DNA from: Proteobacteria bacterium DTSAM18
Lineage (GTDB): Bacteria > Myxococcota_A > UBA796 > GCA-2862545
Reading direction: 5' to 3'
Assembly: GCA_028767165.1 (NCBI GenBank)
Contig: JARACJ010000003.1
Location: forward strand, 62,001 to 126,000
Length of the DNA: 64,000 nt
This document shows, one piece after another, positions 37,556-45,465 of the stretch; positions within the stretch are counted from its first letter, which is position 1; each line of letters begins with the position of its first letter. The position numbers and the translations under genes were made by a program. The notes under the pieces are model-generated. The model searched no databases, was not told where the DNA came from, and saw nothing but the letters and a program-made list of their open reading frames with translations.

Positions 37556-38413
37556 ATGAACGTGAACTGTGCACGCTGGATGGTCGCCGCGGTGCTGGTC
37601 ACCACCATGGGATGTGTCCCGCCGGTCGAGGCACCGGCAGACATCGAGGAGCTGGGCCCGTTCCTGTACCGGGAGTGGGATGCGGAGCAGGAGGAGGTCC
37701 TCGCCGCAGGCGTCTCCCAGCTCTGGCGCTTCATCCACGACCACGCCGACTTCGAGGCGCCCCTGAAGGATCGCCGATGGTCCCACGAGGCCCCCACGGC
37801 GGAGGATCTGGTCGACGTCGCCCGTCCCGATCGGGACCCGGCGGCGGTGGCCGGCGTGTCCGTGGCGGGCCTGAGCATCTGGCCCATCGACGATCACCTC
37901 CGCGCCCAGTCCGATCCCGACCGCGCGGACGACATGTCCGCGCTCGAGCCCAGCGCCACCAGCTACCTCCGGGAGTTCCCGGACACCCCCGATCCCGACT
38001 GCTTCGTGCAGGACACCTGCGCGCGCCTGCCCACGTTCAACACGATCGTGCGCAACCAGGTCGTGGCCAAGACCCTCATCCACCTGAACAAGGACTTCCG
38101 GCGCCTCACCTTCGTCGACGACGAGGGCGTCGAGCGGCGTGCGATGGTCGCCCGGAGCTGGCAGGAGGCGCCCAGCGTGCCCGCCAGCGGCGACAAGGAG
38201 GCCGACGAGGCCGGCACGTCCGTGCTGCAGTCCTACTCGATCGACGTGTGGCTGGAGGACGGCGCGCAGACCGTCCGGTTCCAGCTCACCTGGACGGAGA
38301 CCAAGCTCCTCGGCGACATCGTGGGGCCCGATCTCGTGCGGGCCACGGTGGCCGGCGGCATCCAGGACATCTACGAGACCACCGACGAGCTGCTCGGCGA
38401 GTGGTACCACTGA
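37556..38413 (+). CDS. Putative lipoprotein, 285 aa
   Basis: GAGGGGG precedes the ATG. The leader MVAAVLVTTMGC places the lipidated Cys at residue 20. The mature part is acidic and soluble, with WRFIHDHADFEAPLKDRRWSH, a likely disulphide pair (DCFVQDTC) and a strand-rich C-terminus (TVRFQLTWTETKLLG). I do not recognise the family. It is divergent from the CxxCH lipoprotein with 96 bases between starts, so they may share regulation. Confidence 0.72.
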   Translation: MNVNCARWMVAAVLVTTMGCVPPVEAPADIEELGPFLYREWDAEQEEVLAAGVSQLWRFIHDHADFEAPLKDRRWSHEAPTAEDLVDVARPDRDPAAVAGVSVAGLSIWPIDDHLRAQSDPDRADDMSALEPSATSYLREFPDTPDPDCFVQDTCARLPTFNTIVRNQVVAKTLIHLNKDFRRLTFVDDEGVERRAMVARSWQEAPSVPASGDKEADEAGTSVLQSYSIDVWLEDGAQTVRFQLTWTETKLLGDIVGPDLVRATVAGGIQDIYETTDELLGEWYH

Positions 38414-38429
38414 GCAGCTCGAGGGTGCC

Positions 38430-39359
38430 TCAGTAGCGGGGCACCGTGGGGTCGACCCGCAGGGACCAGGCGTCCATGCCACCCACGACGTTGTAGACGT
38501 CGGTGAAGCCCAGGCGCGCGAAGTGCTCGGCCGCCTGCTGGGAGCGGCCGCCGTGGTGGCAGATGAACGCGATGGGGGCGTCCTTGTCGAGGCCGTCGAG
38601 GAACGTGGCGGTCTCCTCGTCGAGGAAGCGGGCGGCGGGCAGGTGGGCGAGGTTCCACTCCTGCTCGGTGCGGACGTCGATGAGGTGCAGCGGCTTGGAG
38701 GACTCGAGCCAGATGGCCAGATCCTCGACCTGCATCAGCTTGGGCTGTGCGGGTGCGTTGGGGTTGTCGACCACCAGGGAGGCGCCGTCGTCGCCCGTGA
38801 CGAAGTCGAGGGTCATGCCCTCGGCGCGGCTGGCGGTGCCAGGGTCCATCACCAGGGACAGCTCCCACTGGGTGATCTGCACGTCGCCGGGCTCGATGCG
38901 CTCGAGGCCCTCGAAGCTGTAGTTGAAGTCGGCGTCGATCACGAGGCGCAGGGCGGGGGAGGGATCCTGCGTGACCTCCTTGATGCGCGTGGCGGCGGAT
39001 TCGGTGATCGTGACCGTGGGGATGGCGATGGGCTGGACGTCTGAGCCGAGCACCTCGGCCAGCTCGCCGCCCTGGTGCAGCGTGGCGATGATGTCGCTGC
39101 CGCCCACCAGCTCGCCGTTCACCCACAGCTGGGGGAAGGTGGGCCAGTCGGCGAAGATCTTGAGGCCCTCGCGGACCTCCTCGTCTTCGAGGATGTTGAA
39201 GGTGTCGAACTGCTGCAGGTAGCGGCCCAGGATCTCGACGGTGCGGGCGGAGAAGCCGCACTGGGGCTGCTGCCGTGTGCCCTTCATGAAGAGGATGACG
39301 GGCTCACGGGTGGTCAGCTCGATGAGGCGCTGACGCAGGGCGGGGTCGAGTTGGGACAT
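38430..39359 (-). CDS. Monothiol glutaredoxin - A-type-carrier-like - rhodanese fusion, 309 aa
   Basis: Three domains are visible. Residues ~1-105 are a Grx4-type glutaredoxin with the CGFS site at 34-37 plus TFPQLWV and GGSDI, which bind glutathione or a [2Fe-2S] cluster. Residues ~110-200 have the outline of an IscA/HesB A-type carrier (ITESAATRIKEV, LRLVIDADFNYSFEGL, VVDNPN), but the Cys positions are replaced and no Cys occurs between 35 and 266. Residues ~205-309 are a rhodanese with Cys267 in CHHGGRS. GGAG is suitably placed before the ATG at 39359. I infer a role in Fe-S delivery or sulphur transfer. It is divergent from the MutT-like gene. Confidence 0.88.
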   Translation of the reverse strand: MSQLDPALRQRLIELTTREPVILFMKGTRQQPQCGFSARTVEILGRYLQQFDTFNILEDEEVREGLKIFADWPTFPQLWVNGELVGGSDIIATLHQGGELAEVLGSDVQPIAIPTVTITESAATRIKEVTQDPSPALRLVIDADFNYSFEGLERIEPGDVQITQWELSLVMDPGTASRAEGMTLDFVTGDDGASLVVDNPNAPAQPKLMQVEDLAIWLESSKPLHLIDVRTEQEWNLAHLPAARFLDEETATFLDGLDKDAPIAFICHHGGRSQQAAEHFARLGFTDVYNVVGGMDAWSLRVDPTVPRY

Positions 39360-39468
39360 GGGCACTCCAGGGCAGGGACGACCAGCTAACCCGATGCACC
39401 TTGACCGCGCAGGGCCGGCCCAGCATCTTGTGACCCATCGATGCACGTCGTGGCAGGAGGTCGAAGGC

Positions 39469-39879
39469 ATGGACAAGCCGGTGGTTCGCGTGGTGTGTGG
39501 TGCGATCTTCCGTGAAGGACGCCTGCTGGTGGCGCTTCGGGGCGAGGGCATGCACCTGTCCGGGCACTGGGAGCTGCCGGGGGGCAAGGTGGAGCCTGGG
39601 GAGGACGACCGGATTGCTCTGGCCCGGGAGCTCGACGAGGAGCTGGGGGTGAAGGTCGACGTCGGCACCCACATCGGCGCCTCCCAGGTGGCACAGGCGA
39701 CCCGTGTCATCCGCCTCGTGGGCTACGCCTGCGAGCTGGTGCAGGGGGAGCCCCATCCCCATGAACACGAGCGCATCGCCTGGATCGATGCCTCCGGGCT
39801 CGATGACCTCACCTGGGCACCCGCCGACGTGCCGTTCCTGCCGGTGCTGCGCGCGCTGCTGGAGAAGGCCGCGGTGTGA
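39469..39879 (+). CDS. MutT-type Nudix hydrolase
   Basis: A 136-residue single Nudix domain. The box GGKVEPGE followed by ARELDEELGV (residues 39-61) retains the REXXEE core. The context HLSGHWELPGGK and the C-terminal ERIAWIDASGLDDLTWAPAD are characteristic of MutT/8-oxo-dGTP pyrophosphohydrolases. GGAGG sits upstream of the ATG. It would sanitise oxidised nucleotides, though other (d)NTP substrates are possible. It is convergent with the EI24 gene, 12 bases apart. Confidence 0.85.
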   Translation: MDKPVVRVVCGAIFREGRLLVALRGEGMHLSGHWELPGGKVEPGEDDRIALARELDEELGVKVDVGTHIGASQVAQATRVIRLVGYACELVQGEPHPHEHERIAWIDASGLDDLTWAPADVPFLPVLRALLEKAAV

Positions 39880-39891
39880 GGCTCACGGGCC

Positions 39892-40713
39892 TCACGGCGC
39901 CTGCAGCAGGGGGCGCTCCGTGGTGGGCTCGAGCTGCTTCAGGCGCACGTACCACAGGGACGCGCCGGCGACGCAAGCGGGGAGCGTGAGGAGCGTGAGC
40001 GGCGGGAACAGGTACAGCAGCACGCAGCTCGCGGCCATGCCGAGGGTGGTGCTGCGGTACTTCCACAGCAGGCGCAGCTTGGCGCCGAAGGCCATGCGCT
40101 CGCGGGACAGCGAGTAGTCGATGGCGTCGCGCACGGCGAAGAAGCCCGACACCAGGTAGCCGAGCGCCGACATGACGATGGCGCCGGGCCAGGGGATGAG
40201 CGCGCCGACCAGCAGGGGAACGGCCAGGGCGGCGTACAGGATCAGCGCCAGCAGGCTGTGGGTGATGCCGAGGCCCACGTCGGTGGCGAACAGGCGCCAG
40301 GAGAAGGGCTCGTCGTCCACGCCGGCCATGGCGGTGGTGGATCGCTCCATGAGCAGGGAGATGCGGTCGTAGGCGGGTGAGGCGAGCATGGTGGTGAGGC
40401 TGAAGGTCGGCACCATGAACACCACGAACAGCAGCGCGGACAGCAGGATGCGGCTGACGACGGCGAGGAACCCGCTCGCCCAGGACAGCCACGAGGACGC
40501 CGCGGCGGCCTCCTCCACGGACGCCGAGAGGTCGGCACCGAAGCGCAGGGCCAAGACGATGCTTGCGACGATGAGCGTGAGCTGCAAGACCATGGGCACG
40601 ACGAGCCAGGGCCATGCACGGCGCTGTTGCCGCAGGGCCGACATGCCCCGCAGCGGGAGCAGCATGCCGGTCCGGAATCCGGGTTTCCAGGTGGAGGTGT
40701 CGATTGGGTCCAC
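39892..40713 (-). CDS. EI24-domain (CysZ-like) integral membrane protein
   Basis: A 273-residue inner-membrane protein starting at GTG (40713) with AAGGA upstream. Hydrophobic spans are visible around 35-57 (WLVVPMVLQLTLIVASIVLAL), 75-105, 150-190 and 235-260. SPAYDRISLLMER between spans and YSLSRERMAFGAKLRLL resemble the conserved EI24 core. CysZ transports sulphate in E. coli, but no cysteine-biosynthesis genes adjoin, so the substrate is not assigned. Its start overlaps that of the divergent SprT-like gene by about 10 bases. Confidence 0.8.
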   Translation of the reverse strand: MDPIDTSTWKPGFRTGMLLPLRGMSALRQQRRAWPWLVVPMVLQLTLIVASIVLALRFGADLSASVEEAAAASSWLSWASGFLAVVSRILLSALLFVVFMVPTFSLTTMLASPAYDRISLLMERSTTAMAGVDDEPFSWRLFATDVGLGITHSLLALILYAALAVPLLVGALIPWPGAIVMSALGYLVSGFFAVRDAIDYSLSRERMAFGAKLRLLWKYRSTTLGMAASCVLLYLFPPLTLLTLPACVAGASLWYVRLKQLEPTTERPLLQAP

Positions 40714-41771
40714 GTGATGTCCTTCGTTCGGGCGCGCTGCAGGCGCTTCGTCAGAGCTGGGCGCGGGCCAATGATGCGTTGTTCGGGGGCGCGATGCGGC
40801 CCCCGGTGCTGCATTGGTCCGAGGAGGGCCCGCTGGGACGCTGGGAACCCGCTCCGAGGGCGTTGTCGATCCGTTGGGATCTCACCGGGGAGGGATGGGG
40901 CGTGGTGCAGTCCGTGCTGCACCACGAGATGGCCCACCAGTTCGTCACCGAGGTCCTGGGCATCGTCGAGGCGCCCCACGGGCCGGCCTTCCAGCAGGTG
41001 TGCCGGCAGCGGGGCATCGACGGGCGGGCGTCGGGCATGCCGGATGCCCACGACGAGGCCTCCGACGCCATCCTCGAGCGACTGTCGAAGCTGCTCTCGC
41101 TCACCCGGAGCGACAACATCCACGAGGCGCAGGTGGCCATGGCGGCCGCACAGCGCCTCATGAAGAAGCACAACCTGCAGGCGGCGGGCGGCACCGACCT
41201 GTCCAGCTACACCTGGGCCCGCCTCGGTCCCGTGCGGCTTCGGGCGCCGGCCCACGAGGTCTACCTCGGCTCCATCCTCGACCGGCACTTCTTCGTGCAG
41301 GTGGTCCGCTGCCGGGCCTTCGTGCCGAGCAAGGGCAAGTGGGGGCTGCAGACGGAGATCCTCGGCACGCCGGGCAACGTCGAGATCGCGGCCTACGTGT
41401 GGGACGTGGTGCTGGCCCACGGCGAGGCCGCCCTCAAGGCCCACCGCAAGGCGCACCCCGGGCGGACGGTCGACCGCCGGGCGTTCCTGGTGGGGCTCAT
41501 GCGGGGGTTCGACGAGCAGCTGGCCACCCAGAAGGCCACCGACGAGAAGCTCGGCCTCGTCTGGCTCGGCGACCCCATCCTGGGCAGCTACGCGCAGGCC
41601 CGGTACCCGCGGCTGAGCCGTCGCCGGGGACCGTCCGTGCGGGCGGGAGAGGACTACCAGGAGGGCCAGGCCCACGGCCGCCGGATCAGCGTCCGCAGGG
41701 GCCTGCGCAGGGATGACGGTTCGAGCGCCACTTCCCGGGTCAAGCGGCTGCTGACCCGCCGCAGAGGGTGA
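40704..41771 (+). CDS. SprT-like zinc metalloprotease with DUF2786 domain
   Basis: The frame has no ATG before the SprT fold except one at 40614 that lies antisense inside EI24. A TTG at 40704 has GGAGGT six bases upstream and is chosen, giving 355 residues. LRQSWARANDALFGGAMRPPVL matches the SprT N-terminus. HEMAH (74-78) is the zinc-binding HExxH. Residues ~122-160 (LERLSKLLSLTRSDNIHEAQVAMAAAQRLM) match DUF2786. The C-terminus is strongly basic, suggesting nucleic-acid contact. SPRTN-type proteins cleave DNA-protein crosslinks; a similar role here is inference. Confidence 0.8.
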   Translation: MGPRDVLRSGALQALRQSWARANDALFGGAMRPPVLHWSEEGPLGRWEPAPRALSIRWDLTGEGWGVVQSVLHHEMAHQFVTEVLGIVEAPHGPAFQQVCRQRGIDGRASGMPDAHDEASDAILERLSKLLSLTRSDNIHEAQVAMAAAQRLMKKHNLQAAGGTDLSSYTWARLGPVRLRAPAHEVYLGSILDRHFFVQVVRCRAFVPSKGKWGLQTEILGTPGNVEIAAYVWDVVLAHGEAALKAHRKAHPGRTVDRRAFLVGLMRGFDEQLATQKATDEKLGLVWLGDPILGSYAQARYPRLSRRRGPSVRAGEDYQEGQAHGRRISVRRGLRRDDGSSATSRVKRLLTRRRG

Positions 41772-41789
41772 ATCAGGCCACTTTCACCC

Positions 41790-41817
41790 TTGACCGGCTC
41801 CAGCAGCACGTTACTAG
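41790..41817 (+). promoter_or_regulatory. Promoter of tRNA-Thr
   Basis: TTGACC (41790-41795) and TACTAG (41812-41817) are spaced by 16 bases and end 9 bases before the mature tRNA. The -10 has the same TAnnAG form as the two tRNA-Leu promoters at 60215 and 60485. Confidence 0.7.
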
Positions 41818-41826
41818 CCAGCCGCC

Positions 41827-41902
41827 GCCGAGATAGCTCAGTTGGTAGAGCAGCTGATTCGTAATCAGCAGGTCGCAAGTTCAAGTCTTGTTCTCGGCAC
41901 CA
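41827..41902 (+). tRNA. tRNA-Thr (anticodon CGT), CCA encoded
   Basis: The acceptor arms GCCGAGA and TCTCGGC pair perfectly. D-loop AGCTCAGTTGGTAGAGC, anticodon stem GCTGA/TCAGC with loop TTCGTAA (anticodon CGT, reading ACG), and a TTCAAGT T-loop are present. A discriminator and CCA are genomically encoded. The isolated gene has its own promoter and a downstream hairpin. Confidence 0.96.
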
Positions 41903-41907
41903 CCTTG

Positions 41908-41938
41908 AGCCCCCGTCTCGCAAGAGGCGGGGGCTTCG
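41908..41938 (+). terminator. Terminator after tRNA-Thr
   Basis: AGCCCCCGTCTC, a GCAA tetraloop and GAGGCGGGGGCT form a 12-bp stem with one G-T pair, followed by TCGTGG. The T-tract is weak, but the GNRA-capped GC stem is like the other terminators in this window. It also faces the end of the kinase gene. Confidence 0.65.
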
Positions 41939-41949
41939 TGGTTTCCGGC

Positions 41950-44900
41950 TCAGGCGCCCGGCGTGGGCGCGCTCTCGGCCAGGTGGCGCAGGTTGCGGCG
42001 GCAGCGCTCGGCGTCGTCGCGCAGGTCCATGGCGGTCCACTGGCTCGCCGCGAGACGGAAGGCGTCGGCGGCCCGTTCCGGCTGCTGCTGGTACGAGGCC
42101 AGCTGGGCACCGAGCTCGGCCAGGCGGGCGAGATCCATGTCGACCAGGGCGGTCTGCTTGAGCAGGAACATGCCCCGCTCCATGTGGTGGTCCCACGCCT
42201 CCCACTGCTGGGCCTGGGCGTTGCAGGGCAGCCAGGCGACGTGGGTGGCGGCGAGGTAGCCCGGTCGTCCCTGGGCCTCGAAGGCCTCCTCGGCTGCCTG
42301 CAGCAGGCCCCGCGCCTGGGAGAAGTGCCCCTCGAACAGGTGGCAGATGGCGAGGTTGACCTTGGCGAAGGTGTTGTCGATGCCCAGCTGACGCTCGAGG
42401 GAGACGATCTCCTCGTACATGAGCCGCGCCTCCTTCATCCGGCCCTGCAGGCGCTGGACCTCAGCCAGGCCCTTGAGGCACTGGGTGACCGCCGCCTGCT
42501 TGCCGAGACCACGGAGGGCGGCCAGGGAGCTTCGGTAGCCCTTCTCGGAGGCTTCCCAGTCGCCGCGGATGCGGGCGATGTCGGCCTGGGTCATGTCGCA
42601 GTAGATGAGGCCCTGGACATCGCCCACGAGCTCGAAGGAGGACCGGGCTTCGTCGACGAGCGGTCCCGCGGCCTTCGGTTGACCGGTCATCAGGTAGACC
42701 TCGGCGGTCTTCAGCAGCATCGACGCGGTGCGGTGTTCGTCCTGATCGGCGCGGTGGCTCTCCAGACACTGCCGGTACAGCTGCAGCGCGCGGGGGAGAT
42801 CGACCCGGGCGAGGGCCACGTCGCCCTGGAGCTCCTGGGACTCTGCCACGAGCCGGGCCCAGCCGTTGTGGCTGGCGAGCTCCTCGGTCTGTCGGGCGAG
42901 CCGGTAGGCCTCGTCGAGATCCTCGTGGGCCATCAGGATGTGGGCCTTCATCAGCCACCACACCGCCAGCTGGGGACCGACCTCGGTGGAGGACTGCTCC
43001 AGCCGGTTGAGGGCCTCCTTGGTCTCCCGGAGGACCACCTCGGCGTGCCGGATGTCGGCCTGCTGCAGGTACCGCCGGGCGGCCTCGAGCAGTGGAGCGA
43101 TGGCCTTGCGGTCGTCTCCGGCGGCGAGCAGGTGGCGCCCGCGACGCAGGGGGATGGCGTCGCCCTCACGGGCAGCGAGGAGGTCGGCGCAGGTGCGGTG
43201 GTACAGCTGCCAGCGACCGTTGCGCTGTGCCCGCTCGGCGAAGGCGGAGTGGATCATGACGTGACTGAACCGCCAGCCGCCGGTCTCCGACGTGATGAGA
43301 CCCTGCCGGTGCAGGTCGTTGAGCAGTCGCTGGGCGCTGGGCAGGAGGAGCGCCTGGCAGGCCTCCGCCCATTCGCCGCTGGAGACGTACAGGCCGAGGG
43401 CCGCGGCGAGCTCGAGGCTGCGCGCCACCATCTCGTCGTGGGCGGAGAGCACCTCGATGAGGCGGTCGTGCCAGATGTGCTGCAGGCTCGTGGGCAGCTT
43501 CAGCTTGACGTCGGGATCGACGCGGAAGCCCTTGTGGGAGGGCTTGAGCATGCCCTTCTGGACCCAGTCCGTGAGGGTCTGCAGAGCGAACAGGGCGTTG
43601 CCCTCCGTGCGCTCGGCCAGCTCCTGCGCGAGGGTCGGGTCGATCTGCAGGTGCGACTCGATGAGCGTGCGCAGGTCGGCCACCGACAGGGGGTCGAGCT
43701 TGAGGGTGTCGATGGGGTGCTCGGTGAGCATCTCGCGGAGGTGCTTGTGGGCCTCGGGCGCCTGGGGGAGCGCCTCGTCCTGCACCGTGAGCAGGAACAG
43801 CGCGTTCAGATCGGGGCGCTCGGTGAAGCAGTACTCCACGAAGTCGAGGGCCTCCATGGACCAGTGGACGTCGTCGAGCCAGACGAGCACCGGTCGCCGA
43901 CCCCCGAGGACATCGAAGAACTGGGCCAGCAGGCGGTAGCGCTCGCGAGGCGGCATCGCCGAGGCTTCCTCGGTGAGGCACAGCAGCTGCGTGAGGGCGT
44001 CGACCTCGGGCCCCACCGGACTGTCGTAGACGTCCCACAGCGCCTTCAGGCGAGCGCGGACGCGCTCAGGCTCCGGTTGGGGCACACCGAGCAACATGCA
44101 GATGGCCGCCCGGAGCTGGTAGGGGTGCGTGAGCTTGCGGGGGTAGCGCGCGCGGATCGGGATCGCGGCGCCGGTCTCGTGGGCGCGCTCGCACAGCCAG
44201 CGGGCCACGGCGGACTTGCCCACGCCGGTGACGCCGTGCATCAGCAGGCCCTGGGCTCGCCGGTGCTGGTGCATCTGCCGCAGACGCTCCCAGAGGCGAT
44301 CGCGGGCCTGCTGGCGGCCGACCACCGGAAGGGACCGGAGGCCGAACAGGGCGACGGCGGCGGGGGGGAGGCGCTCCTCGGAGACGTGGGGCGCGCGCCA
44401 GTCCGCGGGCATGGGGGCCGCACGCAGATCCGGCGTGCGGACGGTGGCGGGGACCTGGCCCTGCTGCTGGATCCGGGGGATCAGCAGCTCGGCGAAGGTG
44501 GTGTCGGCGGAGGACATCCCGAGCCCTCCGAGGAAGTCGTCGAGGGTGTCCGCGGCCTCGGGGGCGGCCGGGGCGGTCTCCTGCGAGCAGGCCGACCCCG
44601 CCCGGGCGGGCCCGAGCTCCTGCAGCATCGCGATGGCGTCGGCTGCGAACTTGAACCGCCTGGTGGGGTTCTTCTGCAGGAGGAGCTGCAGCCAGCCGTG
44701 CAGGCCCGGGGGGACGTCGAACCGGGGGCGAAAGGTGGGCAGCGGGGCGTACAGGTGGTCGAGCGCCAGCTGGGACGGGTCGTTCTGGGTGAACGGGGGC
44801 GCGCCGGTGATGATCTCCCAAGCCACCACGCCGAGGGCGTACAGGTCGGTCCAGGGACCGATCTCGTCGGGGTGGGCGTGGAATTGTTCCGGCGCCATGT

Positions 44901-45465
44901 AGCGGGGCGTGCCCTGCAGGCGGCCCTGGCTGCCCCGGCGCTCGTTCATCTGGGCGATGCCGAAGTCGGTGAGCTTGAAGCCCGGACGCTCGTCGGAGGG
45001 GCCGCTGAGGAGGATGTTGGCGGGCTTGACGTCGCGGTGGACGATGCCCTTGGCGTGGGCGTGGGCGAGGGCGCCCAGGATCTGGACGAGGGCGTCGCGG
45101 GCCGACTTCCAGGTCCACGGCGTGGTGTGGGGGCGCATGGGCCCGTGTTCGGCCAGCTCCATCACCAGGTAGGGCTGGCCGAGCTCCCAGCGGTCGCCGG
45201 CGGCGAGCATGGCCTCCTCGTCGATGATGCCGTAGTCGTAGACCCGGATCACGTGGGGGTGGTGCAGCCGGGCCGCGGCCTCGAGTTCCAGGCGCACGTC
45301 GGCCCGGCCGCCCTCGACCGGGTGCAGCACCTTGACGGCGACGGGCAGGCGGGCGTCGACGGACGTACCGGCCCACACCTCACCGGAGGTGCCTTCGCCG
45401 ATGAGCCTGTCGAGGTGGATGGGCCCGAGCACCAGACCCGCGCCACCATGGGGATCACGCGCCAA
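41950..45465 (-). CDS. Ser/Thr protein kinase - AAA ATPase - TPR regulator, ~1171 aa
   Basis: A TTG start at 45465 has GGAGG 8 bases upstream and overlaps the fabG stop by 11 bases; an ATG at 45552 is possible but lies deep inside fabG. Residues ~15-280 are a Hanks-type kinase: GEGTSGEV P-loop, Lys45, HRDVKPAN with Asp145, DFG 167-169, and GTPRYMAPEQ. Residues ~390-700 are a STAND/AAA-type ATPase with Walker A HGVTGVGKS near 409-417 and Walker B VLVWLDDVHW near 526. The C-terminal ~370 residues are TPR-like helical repeats. The layout resembles PknK/AcoK-type sensors, with no transmembrane segment. Its place in a fatty-acid operon suggests, but does not show, a metabolic input. Confidence 0.87.
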   Translation of the reverse strand: MARDPHGGAGLVLGPIHLDRLIGEGTSGEVWAGTSVDARLPVAVKVLHPVEGGRADVRLELEAAARLHHPHVIRVYDYGIIDEEAMLAAGDRWELGQPYLVMELAEHGPMRPHTTPWTWKSARDALVQILGALAHAHAKGIVHRDVKPANILLSGPSDERPGFKLTDFGIAQMNERRGSQGRLQGTPRYMAPEQFHAHPDEIGPWTDLYALGVVAWEIITGAPPFTQNDPSQLALDHLYAPLPTFRPRFDVPPGLHGWLQLLLQKNPTRRFKFAADAIAMLQELGPARAGSACSQETAPAAPEAADTLDDFLGGLGMSSADTTFAELLIPRIQQQGQVPATVRTPDLRAAPMPADWRAPHVSEERLPPAAVALFGLRSLPVVGRQQARDRLWERLRQMHQHRRAQGLLMHGVTGVGKSAVARWLCERAHETGAAIPIRARYPRKLTHPYQLRAAICMLLGVPQPEPERVRARLKALWDVYDSPVGPEVDALTQLLCLTEEASAMPPRERYRLLAQFFDVLGGRRPVLVWLDDVHWSMEALDFVEYCFTERPDLNALFLLTVQDEALPQAPEAHKHLREMLTEHPIDTLKLDPLSVADLRTLIESHLQIDPTLAQELAERTEGNALFALQTLTDWVQKGMLKPSHKGFRVDPDVKLKLPTSLQHIWHDRLIEVLSAHDEMVARSLELAAALGLYVSSGEWAEACQALLLPSAQRLLNDLHRQGLITSETGGWRFSHVMIHSAFAERAQRNGRWQLYHRTCADLLAAREGDAIPLRRGRHLLAAGDDRKAIAPLLEAARRYLQQADIRHAEVVLRETKEALNRLEQSSTEVGPQLAVWWLMKAHILMAHEDLDEAYRLARQTEELASHNGWARLVAESQELQGDVALARVDLPRALQLYRQCLESHRADQDEHRTASMLLKTAEVYLMTGQPKAAGPLVDEARSSFELVGDVQGLIYCDMTQADIARIRGDWEASEKGYRSSLAALRGLGKQAAVTQCLKGLAEVQRLQGRMKEARLMYEEIVSLERQLGIDNTFAKVNLAICHLFEGHFSQARGLLQAAEEAFEAQGRPGYLAATHVAWLPCNAQAQQWEAWDHHMERGMFLLKQTALVDMDLARLAELGAQLASYQQQPERAADAFRLAASQWTAMDLRDDAERCRRNLRHLAESAPTPGA

